Origin: an uncultured Clostridia bacterium
GTDB taxonomy: Bacteria > Bacillota > Clostridia > Christensenellales > UBA1242
NCBI GenBank assembly: GCA_937896905.1
Contig: CALBOE010000009.1
Span: 62,001-126,000, forward strand
Reading direction: 5' to 3'
DNA length: 64,000 bases
Shown one piece after another: positions 52,817 through 63,305 of the stretch. Under the pieces are notes generated by a model that searched no databases, had not been told where the DNA came from, and saw nothing but the letters and a program-made list of their open reading frames with translations. The translations under genes were made by a program, and so were the position numbers. Within the stretch, counting starts at the first letter, position 1. Each line of letters begins with the position of its first letter.

Positions 52817-52845
52817 AGTCTAGATGTTTAATTGCTCATTGTCAA
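52817..52845 (-). promoter_or_regulatory. Promoter of the small ORF, leaderless arrangement
   Basis: A perfect TTGACA and TAGACT are separated by 17 bases. Six bases follow before the ATA codon of the small ORF. Confidence 0.55.
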
Positions 52846-52861
52846 GCTTTATTTTTACTGT

Positions 52862-54931
52862 TTATTTGTTTGGTTTTATTCTGTTGGTTGTTGCAGATAT
52901 TAGTTCATCATAACTTTCCACTTCAAGCGTTTTAAAAATATCTTTATGGTTGACAAACACTGGATTGGTTATAAATTCTATAAAGTCCTTACAAGTTATT
53001 CTGTAATATAAATTTGGGCTTTGGTTATAACCGAAAATTAAATAGTTATCTTCAGGCTTGCCAGTTTTTCCAAAACTTACCCTAACGTGAAAATGTGCAA
53101 TATTATTTCTTACAACAGAAATAACCGTTTTCATAGTTTTAACAGTGTCTATAGACGAGTGCCTATCGTTTCCTTTTTTGTTTAAATTAACAAAATCAAA
53201 CCCTTTAAATATTTCAGGATTTAATTTACTTGTTAAGTCGGCTTTCTCATACTCAGAAAGTTTCGATTTTTCGTCATCTATGTCATCATCAAAGCCATTA
53301 TAAATTAAATAAACATAACCTAAAAACATACACAACATAAAGTAAAGTTCATCTCGTATTAGTGCGTATATATACAGGTCATCCAATTTCTCTTTTGGGT
53401 TAACCATTAAATCATATAATTTTTGGCGAATATTATTCATGCAAAGAACTAGTGATTTGCTATCAAGTGAAATTATTCCAGATTTTCCACTAAGTGACAT
53501 TGCTTTCCTTTTAACAATATCAAAATCATAAAAACTTTCAATTAAAAATTCTATGGCGTTTTTTTGTTTTTCTGCCGTTGCATATTTTTTATTAAATAAC
53601 CATTCGTTTTCTGTTAACTTTTTAACAATCATATTAGCGTTTTCAAAAGGCAAAACCTTAAATTTTAAGCCTTTAAAACCTTCTATTTTATTTTGCTTTA
53701 AATAAGAAACCAACTCGTCTGGTGTGTTGTTTTGCTCGCTATATTTATTAATCATACATTTAACTAACTGCGATAATCTTATAACATCTAACCCCACACA
53801 ATTGCTAACAACCACCTTTTTGCAACTAGCAATATAGCTAACACAATCGTCCACGCTGGAAATTGGTTTTTTTAGCTGTGGCATATACAAAAATTCACGT
53901 TCTTCTATGGTTGTATCGTAATTTGTCATTGCCAATTGAGAAAACATGCTTGAAAGTTTCGAAGGAACTAAAACTGCTTTATCTTCATACAAAAGCACAC
54001 TTCCCATAAGATTTGGCAACAGTTGGTTGGAAACATAATAATGAAATGTTTCTTGATTATGAGCAATTGCAATGCGATATTTTTTTAGCAAATCTAATGA
54101 ATTAATGTTATCACTTGGAACAACCTTGCCGTTTGCATCTATAATTAAAATTGTGGATAAATTGTTTTTTAAATCTAAATATGATTGATAATCTTCGCTT
54201 GTAGCAAAACTTTTTAAAACCAATCTATCTTCCAATTGAATATATTTTAAACCGCCCACTCCATCATTAAGAGCCTTTAACATTTTTGCTTTCTTTTCTA
54301 TAAATGTACCACGAAATGACGATTTTACAGCATTCGCATCTATCCTATGCCAATACTCTTTAAAAGCGGCATAACTAATGCTATATTCATTATCTTTTTT
54401 TTGTTTTATGTGTTCAGGCTTAAATAACTCTTCCGCTTTACCAAAAATTTCTATTGGCGCATACATTTCGAATGGAAAAACCCCTTCAAAATCGTCCTTA
54501 ATTGGTTTTAACATACGCTTATTTTCGCCATATAAGTAATATTTACATAAAAACTTCCCTTCCTTAACATAAATCGGTTGCATTTTTATATGTCCAATTT
54601 TTTCGTCGTACGGTAATTTGGGAATGTATTGCGTTTCTGGACCATCCACAAATGCTTTAAGTTCTGCGTCTTCTTTACACATTTTCTCGCATTCTCTGCC
54701 TCCTAACAAGCGAGCAAATGCAAAAATTACGTTATGTTTTATAACACCATCTGCTATTTCTAAATTATAAAATTCCTTATCTAAAGGGAATGAAATTAAA
54801 AATTCAAACCCTAGTTCTAGCTTTTTTAAATGTGCATAATCGGTCAATGTAATCTCGTCCCCTTTTATAAATTCGTGAGATGCCATTTTTTTGATTATTG
54901 AAATATATTTATTAATAATTTGGTTTTGCAT
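52862..54931 (-). CDS. Large protein with HEPN-type RxxxxH motifs
   Basis: A 689-residue soluble protein I cannot place in a named family. Near the C-terminus, VVRNNIAHFHVRV (R608 and H613) is the R[N]xxxH of HEPN RNases, preceded by about 110 mainly helical residues as in that domain. A second R-x4-H, KKYRIAIAH (R286-H291), lies 322 residues earlier at the end of another helix. Two HEPN motifs occur in abortive-infection proteins, KEN/RNase L-like and Cas13 nucleases. No CRISPR array or nuclease-associated gene is near. The start ATG has AGAGG unusually far (12 bases) upstream. It lies in an island between rsmI and the rRNA operon. Confidence 0.65.
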   Translation of the reverse strand: MQNQIINKYISIIKKMASHEFIKGDEITLTDYAHLKKLELGFEFLISFPLDKEFYNLEIADGVIKHNVIFAFARLLGGRECEKMCKEDAELKAFVDGPETQYIPKLPYDEKIGHIKMQPIYVKEGKFLCKYYLYGENKRMLKPIKDDFEGVFPFEMYAPIEIFGKAEELFKPEHIKQKKDNEYSISYAAFKEYWHRIDANAVKSSFRGTFIEKKAKMLKALNDGVGGLKYIQLEDRLVLKSFATSEDYQSYLDLKNNLSTILIIDANGKVVPSDNINSLDLLKKYRIAIAHNQETFHYYVSNQLLPNLMGSVLLYEDKAVLVPSKLSSMFSQLAMTNYDTTIEEREFLYMPQLKKPISSVDDCVSYIASCKKVVVSNCVGLDVIRLSQLVKCMINKYSEQNNTPDELVSYLKQNKIEGFKGLKFKVLPFENANMIVKKLTENEWLFNKKYATAEKQKNAIEFLIESFYDFDIVKRKAMSLSGKSGIISLDSKSLVLCMNNIRQKLYDLMVNPKEKLDDLYIYALIRDELYFMLCMFLGYVYLIYNGFDDDIDDEKSKLSEYEKADLTSKLNPEIFKGFDFVNLNKKGNDRHSSIDTVKTMKTVISVVRNNIAHFHVRVSFGKTGKPEDNYLIFGYNQSPNLYYRITCKDFIEFITNPVFVNHKDIFKTLEVESYDELISATTNRIKPNK

Positions 54932-54953
54932 ACAGTTTGTTAACCTCTTATTA

Positions 54954-54983
54954 ATAATATCATAAATCTTTGTTACATTACAA
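54954..54983 (-). promoter_or_regulatory. Promoter of the HEPN-motif gene
   Basis: TTGTAA and TATTAT are separated by 18 bases, with ATG 23 bases beyond the -10. Confidence 0.5.
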
Positions 54984-55157
54984 TTCTTTTACTAACCTCA
55001 ACTAATATTAAAATGTTTAAGCAAATAAAAAACAGTTTTATCTGGTGTTTTTAGGTGGATAACTATTTCTTTGCTTGGGGCGTTTCCTCTTCACATTCAA
55101 AGCTTTGGCTTTGTGGGACCTCTCTTTTGATTTGGCTGTTCGACGGTAAACATAAAA

Positions 55158-55180
55158 AAACTCCGTGGTTAAACGGAGTT
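55158..55180 (-). terminator. Terminator in the vestigial rRNA copy
   Basis: A 7-bp stem (AACTCCG with its complement) with a nine-base loop and seven T residues on the minus strand. It is the twin of the functional 5S terminator at 55410. Confidence 0.75.
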
Positions 55181-55200
55181 GATATTGCAAAGCAATAAAA

Positions 55201-55225
55201 AAAGCCCGTATTGATACGGACTTTT
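55201..55225 (-). terminator. Second terminator in the vestigial rRNA copy
   Basis: An 11-bp stem with one G-T pair (AAAGTCCGTAT with its complement, two-base loop) and a T-run on the minus strand, placed just after the 5S fragment. Confidence 0.7.
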
Positions 55226-55409
55226 ATCAGGTTGATGGCAACGATTTATTTTCTCGGGCCGTCTCCTCGTCTCAACCATCGCTTTTTAATCGTTTTGCTT
55301 ATTAATTGCGCAAAACTTCATTTATGCTCGGTTGTTCCTCTTCCCCTTCAAAGCTTTGGCTTTGTGGGGCTCCTCTTTTGATTTGGCTGTTCGCCGGCAA
55401 ACATAAAAA

Positions 55410-55431
55410 AACTCCGCGGTTAAACGGAGTT
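55410..55431 (-). terminator. Terminator of the 23S-5S operon
   Basis: A 7-bp stem (AACTCCG, CGGAGTT) with an eight-base loop and a T-run, nine bases beyond the 5S rRNA 3' end. Confidence 0.8.
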
Positions 55432-55439
55432 TATCAGGT

Positions 55440-55557
55440 TGATGGCAACGATTTATTTTCTCGGGCCGTCTCCAGCCAAATATCGTCAACGTGTGAGAGC
55501 TTAACTGTTGTGTTCGGAATGGGAACAAGTGGATCCTCTCAGCTATAATCACCATCA
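55440..55557 (-). rRNA. rrf: 5S ribosomal RNA
   Basis: A 118-base gene on the minus strand. The termini TGATGG and CCATCA pair as helix I. The conserved inner parts CCCATTCCGAACAC and GTTAAGCTCTCA are present, and the 3' region GAGACGGCCCGAG fits the family. It follows 23S by about 106 bases with no tRNA between. A 34-base copy of its 3' end lies at 55233-55266. Confidence 0.93.
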
Positions 55558-55588
55558 TGGTACATTGAACACCAACTACTGTTGGTTT

Positions 55589-55622
55589 AGAACAATGACA
55601 ACTGCATATTCAATACAAATAC
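55589..55622 (-). other. 3' arm of the 23S rRNA processing stem
   Basis: The 22 bases at 55589-55610 and the 11 bases at 55612-55622 are perfectly complementary, in order, to 58687-58708 and 58670-58680 upstream of 23S. In the precursor RNA they would form a long stem enclosing 23S, the normal substrate of RNase III. Confidence 0.85.
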
Positions 55623-55663
55623 CTTTATAATTATGCCTAAGAATCATTTCTCAAAAGGAAGGT

Positions 55664-58589
<2,926 letters not shown>

Positions 58590-58793
58590 GTTTTGATCCT
58601 TTGATTAATGTTCTTTGGCAAAATTACAAATTGAAATTGAAATAATTGCTTAAATGCAAATTACTTCTCGTATTTGTATTTTTATAAATATGCAGTTGTC
58701 ATTGTTCTGTAACCTTACACTTAAACAGGCATAAGCCCTTGTGTAAGTCATTCTTGCAACGGTTATTGTGCCCGCTACGCTGAATGTAATTGT
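58590..58793 (-). other. 23S rRNA leader
   Basis: This 204-base stretch between the proximal promoter and 23S holds the 5' arm of the processing stem (58670-58708) and a leader hairpin (CTTACAC...GTGTAAG, about 58712-58748). It contains no tRNA and no remnant of 16S. Confidence 0.7.
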
Positions 58794-58822
58794 AGAATAA
58801 CACACTTTAAAACTTTTGTCAA
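58794..58822 (-). promoter_or_regulatory. rRNA promoter P2 (proximal)
   Basis: A perfect TTGACA and TATTCT are separated by 17 bases, with GTGTG before the -10. Runs of A/T upstream (58823-58880) look like an UP element. Confidence 0.85.
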
Positions 58823-58946
58823 CAGTTTTTTTAAAACTTTTTTAAAATTTTTGAACTTTTTTTAAAATTCTTTAAAATAACCAATTATTCGACAAATTCC
58901 GCCTTAAAGCAGTTATTTGCTTTGTTGCTGTGCCGCAACGATTGTT

Positions 58947-58975
58947 ATCTTACAACATCTTAAAAAATAATGCAA
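58947..58975 (-). promoter_or_regulatory. rRNA promoter P1 (distal)
   Basis: TTGCAT and TAAGAT are separated by 17 bases, with A-tracts upstream (58977-59035). With P2 this gives the tandem promoter layout usual for rRNA operons. The rest of the 58590-59397 gap holds the leader, the repeat at 59162 and the next promoter; no gene is seen. Confidence 0.65.
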
Positions 58976-59161
58976 GCATTTTTAACAACTTTTTTAAATT
59001 TTTTTAAAATTTTTTTTAAAGACTTTTTTCGCCCTCACAAAAACCTTGATAAACCACTATAAAATAGACAACTAGCAAATTTTACGCCAAGTAAAAAAGT
59101 TTTGAGTTTGTACAAAATTTTGTGAATACCACGCAAAAAAATTCTTTCTGTTTGCTAAAAT

Positions 59162-59239
59162 GTTGAGTTTTTTAGATTCTTCACTGCGTTCAGAATGACA
59201 TTCCTTACCGTCATACTGAGTGAAACGAAGTATCTCAAC
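59162..59239. repeat. Dispersed palindromic repeat, copy 2
   Basis: Two diverged inverted arms, GATTCTTCACTGCG + TTCAGAATGAC (59175-59199) and GTCATACTGAGTG + AAACGAAGTATC (59210-59234), are bordered by GTTGAG and CTCAAC, so the whole can fold into one hairpin. The right arm recurs at 51057-51081. No transposase is associated. Confidence 0.65.
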
Positions 59240-59343
59240 CCTTGTGCTTGCGAGCGGGACGTGGCAATCTTTTTATTATATTATCCTTATTATATATTAT
59301 ATATATTAGTATGTATCCTTAATTATAAATTCTATTTTCAGTA

Positions 59344-59371
59344 TTGATAAACAAAAATATTGTGATATAAT
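59344..59371 (+). promoter_or_regulatory. Promoter of the 161-residue protein
   Basis: TTGATA and TATAAT are separated by 16 bases, with TGTGA before the -10. Confidence 0.7.
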
Positions 59372-59397
59372 CACTCTAACTTTATGGAGAAATTAAA

Positions 59398-59883
59398 ATG
59401 ACAAATTATCAGTTTGAAAAAGAAAAAATTAAGTTGGAAATGTTAGCAAAAGAACTTTATGAACATCACCCATCGCAGGAATACATTGCAAAAACAGTTG
59501 AAGCCATTATGGACATAAGGCTTAACGATGCTCAAATTAAGGACCTTACTGCAAAAATTGAAGAAATTAAGGCGCAACACTATAAACCGGCAGACGAGAA
59601 AAAGGAATTTGCGAGATGGTTTGTTTCAACTCTTGTAACATTTATTCCAACTACAGTCATAGGCGCGGTAATGGACATGCCGGAACTTATGTTGTTCAGC
59701 ATTCCACTATCATCTATAAATGGTCTGGCCAACTCAACACGCCCAATCACAAAATTAGTTAATAAAACTAGAATTCGCCATATCAACGGTAAAATTGCAA
59801 ACCTTGAAGATAAAAATAAACTTAACAACCACTTTTTAGAACAATGCAAACAACTTGAGGTCGATGAAGGTTTATCGGTTTAA
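59398..59883 (+). CDS. Hypothetical protein with a hydrophobic hairpin
   Basis: A 161-residue protein of unknown family. Residues 1-70 and 125-155 are charged helices that look like a coiled coil (AQIKDLTAKIEEIKAQHY; IRHINGKIANLEDKNKLNNH). Between them are two moderately hydrophobic segments (FVSTLVTFIPTTVIGAV, LMLFSIPLSSINGLA) that may form a membrane hairpin. TGGAG precedes the ATG. It is a single gene with promoter and terminator, placed between the rRNA operon and the floA operon. Confidence 0.75.
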   Translation: MTNYQFEKEKIKLEMLAKELYEHHPSQEYIAKTVEAIMDIRLNDAQIKDLTAKIEEIKAQHYKPADEKKEFARWFVSTLVTFIPTTVIGAVMDMPELMLFSIPLSSINGLANSTRPITKLVNKTRIRHINGKIANLEDKNKLNNHFLEQCKQLEVDEGLSV

Positions 59884-59890
59884 ATAAAAC

Positions 59891-59921
59891 AAAAACAGCA
59901 CTTAGTTAAAGTGCTGTTTTT
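59891..59921 (+). terminator. Bidirectional terminator, 161-residue gene and floA operon
   Basis: A 13-bp stem (AAAAACAGCACTT with its complement) and five-base loop. It touches the stop codon of the minus-strand gene that ends at 59920. Confidence 0.8.
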
Positions 59922-60363
59922 AATATTTCTTTTTTTGAAGTGCATTTGTGAACAAAATTGCTTTAAGTTCTGGGCTAAGGGCGTCTATTTGTTCTTTAAT
60001 TGTTTTTTCCTTTTTAGGAACCTCAAAGTCAAAGTCTAAATCTTCAAACTCGTCAAACGGGATTGACGTATCCTTTTCCATAAACTTTCGAACGGGCTTT
60101 GTTATTGCCGCTTGTTTTTGTTGTAAATAACCTTTAAAATCTTCCGCCGTGTAATTTTTAGCGTCTATTATGCGTTCTTCCTTAGGTTTTGTTACTTCTG
60201 CTGTTGGGGCGGGTTTTTCTTTAACTTCTTCCTTGGGCTGTTCTTCTTTCTTTTCCGCCTTTTCTTTCTTTTTAAAGATTTTTGGCGCAAGAATTATTAA
60301 ACTAGCAACTGGAATTACCGCCGCACAACATGTTAAAACAATTTCTATTACGCTCATAGGCAT
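59920..60363 (-). CDS. Membrane-anchored acidic protein downstream of floA
   Basis: A 147-residue protein with one N-terminal membrane segment (VIEIVLTCCAAVIPVASLIIL), a lysine/glutamate/proline-rich linker (KEEQPKEEVKEKPAPTAE) and a cytoplasmic C-terminus with DEFEDLDFDFEVP. It starts in an overlap (TAATG) with the floA stop codon, so it is translated with floA. In Bacillus the third gene of this operon is yqfB; this protein takes that place but I cannot confirm homology. It may be a partner of the flotillin scaffold. Confidence 0.75.
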   Translation of the reverse strand: MPMSVIEIVLTCCAAVIPVASLIILAPKIFKKKEKAEKKEEQPKEEVKEKPAPTAEVTKPKEERIIDAKNYTAEDFKGYLQQKQAAITKPVRKFMEKDTSIPFDEFEDLDFDFEVPKKEKTIKEQIDALSPELKAILFTNALQKKKY

Positions 60364-61397
60364 TACCTATCTTGATTTGGTGCGCCTGCTGGTTTTCCGT
60401 CTTTTCCGCTTATTGAGTTGCGCATGTTGGTATCCGCCACCATGTTTTGAAGTTTGTAGTAATCCATAACACCGAACTTTCCACTTTTCATTGCAGTTGC
60501 CATTGCTTTGTGCACTTCGCTTTCTGCTGCAAGCACAATCGCTTTCATTTCTTGTGTTTTAGCTTTCATTTCTTGTTCTAGTGCAATTGCTTGCGCTTTT
60601 CTTTCTTCTGCTGCCGCTTGGCTAATTTTCTTTTTAGCTTCTGCTTCGTCTATTCTAAGTTTTGCGCCAACGTTATTGCCTAAATCTACATCACAAATGT
60701 CTATAGATAAAATCTCGTAAGCGGTTTGCCTATCTAAATTATCTGCCAATATTGTTTTAGAAATTATAGAAGGGTTGCTCATAATTTCATTATGATTTTT
60801 TGCCTGACCAATTGCGGTAACCACTCCTTCACCAACACGGGCTAGTATTGTTTCTGTGTCAGCCGTTCCAATTTGCCTATCTAACTTAGCTTTAACAGTT
60901 ATTTGCGCAACCGCTTTAACTTGAATGCCGTCTTTTGCAACCGCTTCAATCCAAGATGTGCGAATAACTTTTGGAGTGACGCTTGTTCTAACCGCTTCAA
61001 CCACATCTCTCCCAGCAAGATCTATTGCCTTTGCTTCTTCTAGTGTAATATCAAGTTTTGCACTGTGCGCTGCAATTAATGCGTCAACCACCTTTTCTAT
61101 GTTTCCGCCCGCCATTAGGTGCGTTTCTAAATCTGCAATCGGAATATTTAGCCCTGCTTTTTGAGAAATAATGTAGATATCTACAATCTTTTTATAATCT
61201 ACTTTGCGCATTTTCATTCCTATTAACCTGAACATTGAAACGTGCGCACCAGAAGCAAGCGCCCTAAACCAAATTCCAACTGGAACCATAAAACATATTC
61301 CAACTATAAGCGCAACAAGGCACACCAAAACTATTGTTAATGTTGCCCAAAGCGGCATTGCTAATACCATTGAATTCATTTTATCCTCCTTATTCAA
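60363..61397 (-). CDS. floA: Flotillin-like protein FloA
   Basis: A 344-residue FloA (YqfA), a scaffold of functional membrane microdomains. It has an N-terminal hydrophobic hairpin (TIVLVCLVALIVGICFMVPVG), a PHB domain (KVIRTSWIEAVAKDGIQVKAVAQ, quoted in part) and a C-terminal coiled coil rich in Glu and Ala (EAEAKKKISQAAAEERKAQA). Length and order match the Bacillus protein. It overlaps nfeD by eight bases and is followed by the acidic membrane protein. Confidence 0.95.
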   Translation of the reverse strand: MNKEDKMNSMVLAMPLWATLTIVLVCLVALIVGICFMVPVGIWFRALASGAHVSMFRLIGMKMRKVDYKKIVDIYIISQKAGLNIPIADLETHLMAGGNIEKVVDALIAAHSAKLDITLEEAKAIDLAGRDVVEAVRTSVTPKVIRTSWIEAVAKDGIQVKAVAQITVKAKLDRQIGTADTETILARVGEGVVTAIGQAKNHNEIMSNPSIISKTILADNLDRQTAYEILSIDICDVDLGNNVGAKLRIDEAEAKKKISQAAAEERKAQAIALEQEMKAKTQEMKAIVLAAESEVHKAMATAMKSGKFGVMDYYKLQNMVADTNMRNSISGKDGKPAGAPNQDR

Positions 61398-61905
61398 ACC
61401 ATTTTCTAACCATAATGGTGTTATCTTTAATTTCTACAACTTTTATGTGTGCATTATCTTCAATGTACGAATTAATAGACACAACATCATAAATTTTACC
61501 GTTAATTTTTGCCTGACCCCCAAGGTTTAGCACTCCAACCGCTCTGCCAGATTTGCCAACCAACTTTCTAAGTTCTCGGCTTGGCTTGTTATGATCTCCC
61601 CCCAATGTGGAACGAGTTTCAAACAGACCAGAAACGCCTAACAACCCATGTTTTGCACTTATAATCATAAGCATTAGGCATACAATAAAGAAAATTAGTA
61701 TTATTAAAACAAGCGCAACCGACTGCAACAAATTTAAGCCCTGCACAATTCTAACAACAACTCCTGCTATAATCGAGCAACAACCGGCAATTCCAAAAAA
61801 GCCAAAACCCGGCATAAACACTTCAACAAATATGAAAATTAGGCCAACAAGCAGCAAAAGTGCCGCCACCCAACTCATTTGTGAAAATATTTCAACAAAT
61901 TCCAT
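61390..61905 (-). CDS. NfeD-family membrane protein
   Basis: A 171-residue NfeD of the short class, the usual partner of flotillins (yqeZ in Bacillus, which is longer). Four membrane segments in the first 85 residues (LLLVGLIFIFVEVFMPGFGFFG, quoted in part) are followed by an OB-fold (GKSGRAVGVLNLGGQAKING, VVEIKDNTIMVRKW). The serine-protease half present in longer NfeD proteins is lacking. AAGGAGG precedes the ATG. It is the first gene of the nfeD-floA-membrane protein operon. Confidence 0.9.
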   Translation of the reverse strand: MEFVEIFSQMSWVAALLLLVGLIFIFVEVFMPGFGFFGIAGCCSIIAGVVVRIVQGLNLLQSVALVLIILIFFIVCLMLMIISAKHGLLGVSGLFETRSTLGGDHNKPSRELRKLVGKSGRAVGVLNLGGQAKINGKIYDVVSINSYIEDNAHIKVVEIKDNTIMVRKWFE

Positions 61906-61936
61906 TAGTTCCTCCTTCGATTACCTTTATGCCCGA

Positions 61937-61965
61937 ATTATACAACCTAATTGGCAAATCGTCAA
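61937..61965 (-). promoter_or_regulatory. Promoter of the nfeD-floA operon
   Basis: TTGACG and TATAAT are separated by 17 bases, a sigma-A type promoter. No SigW-like sequence (TGAAAC...CGTA) is visible, unlike the Bacillus yqeZ operon. Confidence 0.75.
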
Positions 61966-61993
61966 TACCTAAATTAAAATATTTAAATAAAAA

Positions 61994-62010
61994 AATGGGC
62001 AACGCCCATT
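61994..62010 (-). terminator. Terminator of the zinc-ribbon protein gene
   Basis: A 7-bp stem (AATGGGC with its complement, three-base loop) and seven T residues on the minus strand, touching the stop codon. Confidence 0.75.
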
Positions 62011-62362
62011 AGTTAACATCTTTAGAATTATATTTTTTTCGAATGTTACGTTTAACACCCCAAAGCACAAAAAAGGCAACGCAAAACACCAAAGAAATAA
62101 TAGCAAACAGCATTTGAAGTTTGTTTGGCACAAAAAAGTCCACAACAATGCACGTAACTGCAAGCAAAAATAGAATAGTCATAGCAATGTTAAGCATAGT
62201 TCTTTTCTTTTGCACTTTTTCAGCCTCTATATTTGCATTCTTAACATCTTCTGGCATTAGCAAGTTTTCTCTAGGCTTGGTGTAGTCCCTTAATGGCGAA
62301 CCACAATTTGAACAAAATTTTCTGTCGTTTCTATTTTCTTCCCCGCAGTTTGCACAAAACAT
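62009..62362 (-). CDS. Zinc-ribbon membrane protein
   Basis: A 117-residue protein that begins with a zinc ribbon (CANCGEENRNDRKFCSNCGSP, quoted in part; two CxxC pairs) and has two membrane segments (AMTILFLLAVTCIVVDFF, FAIISLVFCVAFFVLWGV) and a basic end. This layout is common in Firmicutes; the function is unknown. The promoter closely resembles that of the HopA1-like gene. AAGGAG lies six bases before the ATG. Confidence 0.85.
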   Translation of the reverse strand: MFCANCGEENRNDRKFCSNCGSPLRDYTKPRENLLMPEDVKNANIEAEKVQKKRTMLNIAMTILFLLAVTCIVVDFFVPNKLQMLFAIISLVFCVAFFVLWGVKRNIRKKYNSKDVN

Positions 62363-62384
62363 AAATTCTCCTTAAATCTACATT

Positions 62385-62413
62385 ATTATACCACAATCAA
62401 CATAAAATTGCAA
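62385..62413 (-). promoter_or_regulatory. Promoter of the zinc-ribbon protein gene
   Basis: TTGCAA and TATAAT are separated by 17 bases. The last 17 bases of the core (TGATTGTGGTATAATAA) are identical to the promoter at 1340-1368. Confidence 0.8.
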
Positions 62414-62447
62414 CAAATGACACCTGCAAAATAAAATTTAACTGCCA

Positions 62448-63305
62448 TTAATTAAAATTATTATCTCTATAATAATAGAATGCATATTGTTGCGCATAGC
62501 CAGACAGTTCTCCGTATCTTGCAGTTAGTTCCAAACATATCTTTTTTCTATCTGTTTCTTGCCTGCCCATCAGGTTGTTATAAACTTTATTTATCCATGT
62601 ATCAACCGGAAAAACGCTTTTAACACCCAGCCCAAATAACATTATGCAATTTGCAACCTTTTCTCCAACCCCTTTAAGCGACACCAAAAACTTAAACTGC
62701 TGTCTTGTTGTCATTTTGCACAAGTCACACAACTGCTCTTGGGTTAGTTGCTGAATGGTAAAATGCAATTGTTCTGCTCTATAGCCCAACCCTGCCGCCT
62801 TAAAATCGTCCACCGTTGCGGTTTTTAATTGTTCAAGCGTTGGGAAGGCATTATATGTAAATTCTTCATTATTTAGTTTTGTTTTGCAAATTGTTCCAAA
62901 GTGCTCGCACAAATGCTTCACCGACTTTTTAATTCTTGCAATATTATTGTTTGCAGAAATAATAAAACTAACCAGCATTTCAAATAGGCTGTTGTTTAAA
63001 ATTCTTATGCCATAGCCAAAATTCACCGCCGGCAATAAAAAACTATCTTTCTTTAGTTGATTTTTAATTCTTGCATAGTTGGTGGACAAATCGAAAAATT
63101 CATAAAAATACTCAATATTGTCAGTTTCAATTTCAATTTTGTTTGCACTAAAAGTTAAATGCGCCATTTTGTTTGCAGAAAAAACTTTGGCACAGTTTCC
63201 ATCAATAACATAACGAAAAATTTGCCCGCAATTTAACGTTTGAACTACATTAAAATCTATCGGGTTATCTATTATTATTTTGTTTTTCAGCTTTGTTATT
63301 TTCAT
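62448..63305 (-). CDS. 8-oxoguanine DNA glycosylase (OGG1 type)
   Basis: A 285-residue OGG1-like glycosylase/AP lyase for 8-oxoguanine. The N-terminal part has TLNCGQIFRY, the core has SFIISANNNIARIKK, and the helix-hairpin-helix SLKGVGEKVANC has the catalytic lysine K216. The catalytic aspartate is D235 in FPVDTW. The C-terminal end YAFYYYRD fits the family, which occurs in Clostridia and archaea as well as eukaryotes. It has no iron-sulfur loop. It follows rsmD immediately; its ribosome-binding site overlaps the rsmD stop codon. Confidence 0.92.
   Translation of the reverse strand: MKITKLKNKIIIDNPIDFNVVQTLNCGQIFRYVIDGNCAKVFSANKMAHLTFSANKIEIETDNIEYFYEFFDLSTNYARIKNQLKKDSFLLPAVNFGYGIRILNNSLFEMLVSFIISANNNIARIKKSVKHLCEHFGTICKTKLNNEEFTYNAFPTLEQLKTATVDDFKAAGLGYRAEQLHFTIQQLTQEQLCDLCKMTTRQQFKFLVSLKGVGEKVANCIMLFGLGVKSVFPVDTWINKVYNNLMGRQETDRKKICLELTARYGELSGYAQQYAFYYYRDNNFN

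Larger units (their letters stand above)
55084..55266 (-). repeat. Vestigial copy of the rRNA operon end
   Basis: This segment repeats 55335-55473 with close similarity, in the same direction. It includes the last 34 bases of 5S rRNA (55233-55266, identical to 55440-55473) and the downstream terminator region. It carries an extra hairpin (55201-55225) absent from the other copy. The 5S part breaks off at GTCTCC. Together with the promoter of the HEPN gene this accounts for the 54932-55439 gap; no gene is seen in it. Confidence 0.8.

Noticed and set aside
52862..54931. HEPN protein as a compact Cas13
   Set aside because: Two RxxxxH motifs alone do not make Cas13; there is no CRISPR array in the window, no Cas gene nearby and no recognised Cas13 sequence beyond the motifs. 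Kept as an open possibility only.
55306..55558. Overlapping frames of 78-80 codons on both strands
   Set aside because: They cover the 5S rRNA gene and its terminator repeat and match no protein pattern.
58590..59397. 16S rRNA or tRNA remnant upstream of 23S
   Set aside because: The 800 bases upstream contain promoters, A/T tracts and a palindrome, but none of the conserved 16S 3' sequence (anti-Shine-Dalgarno region) or tRNA cloverleaf.
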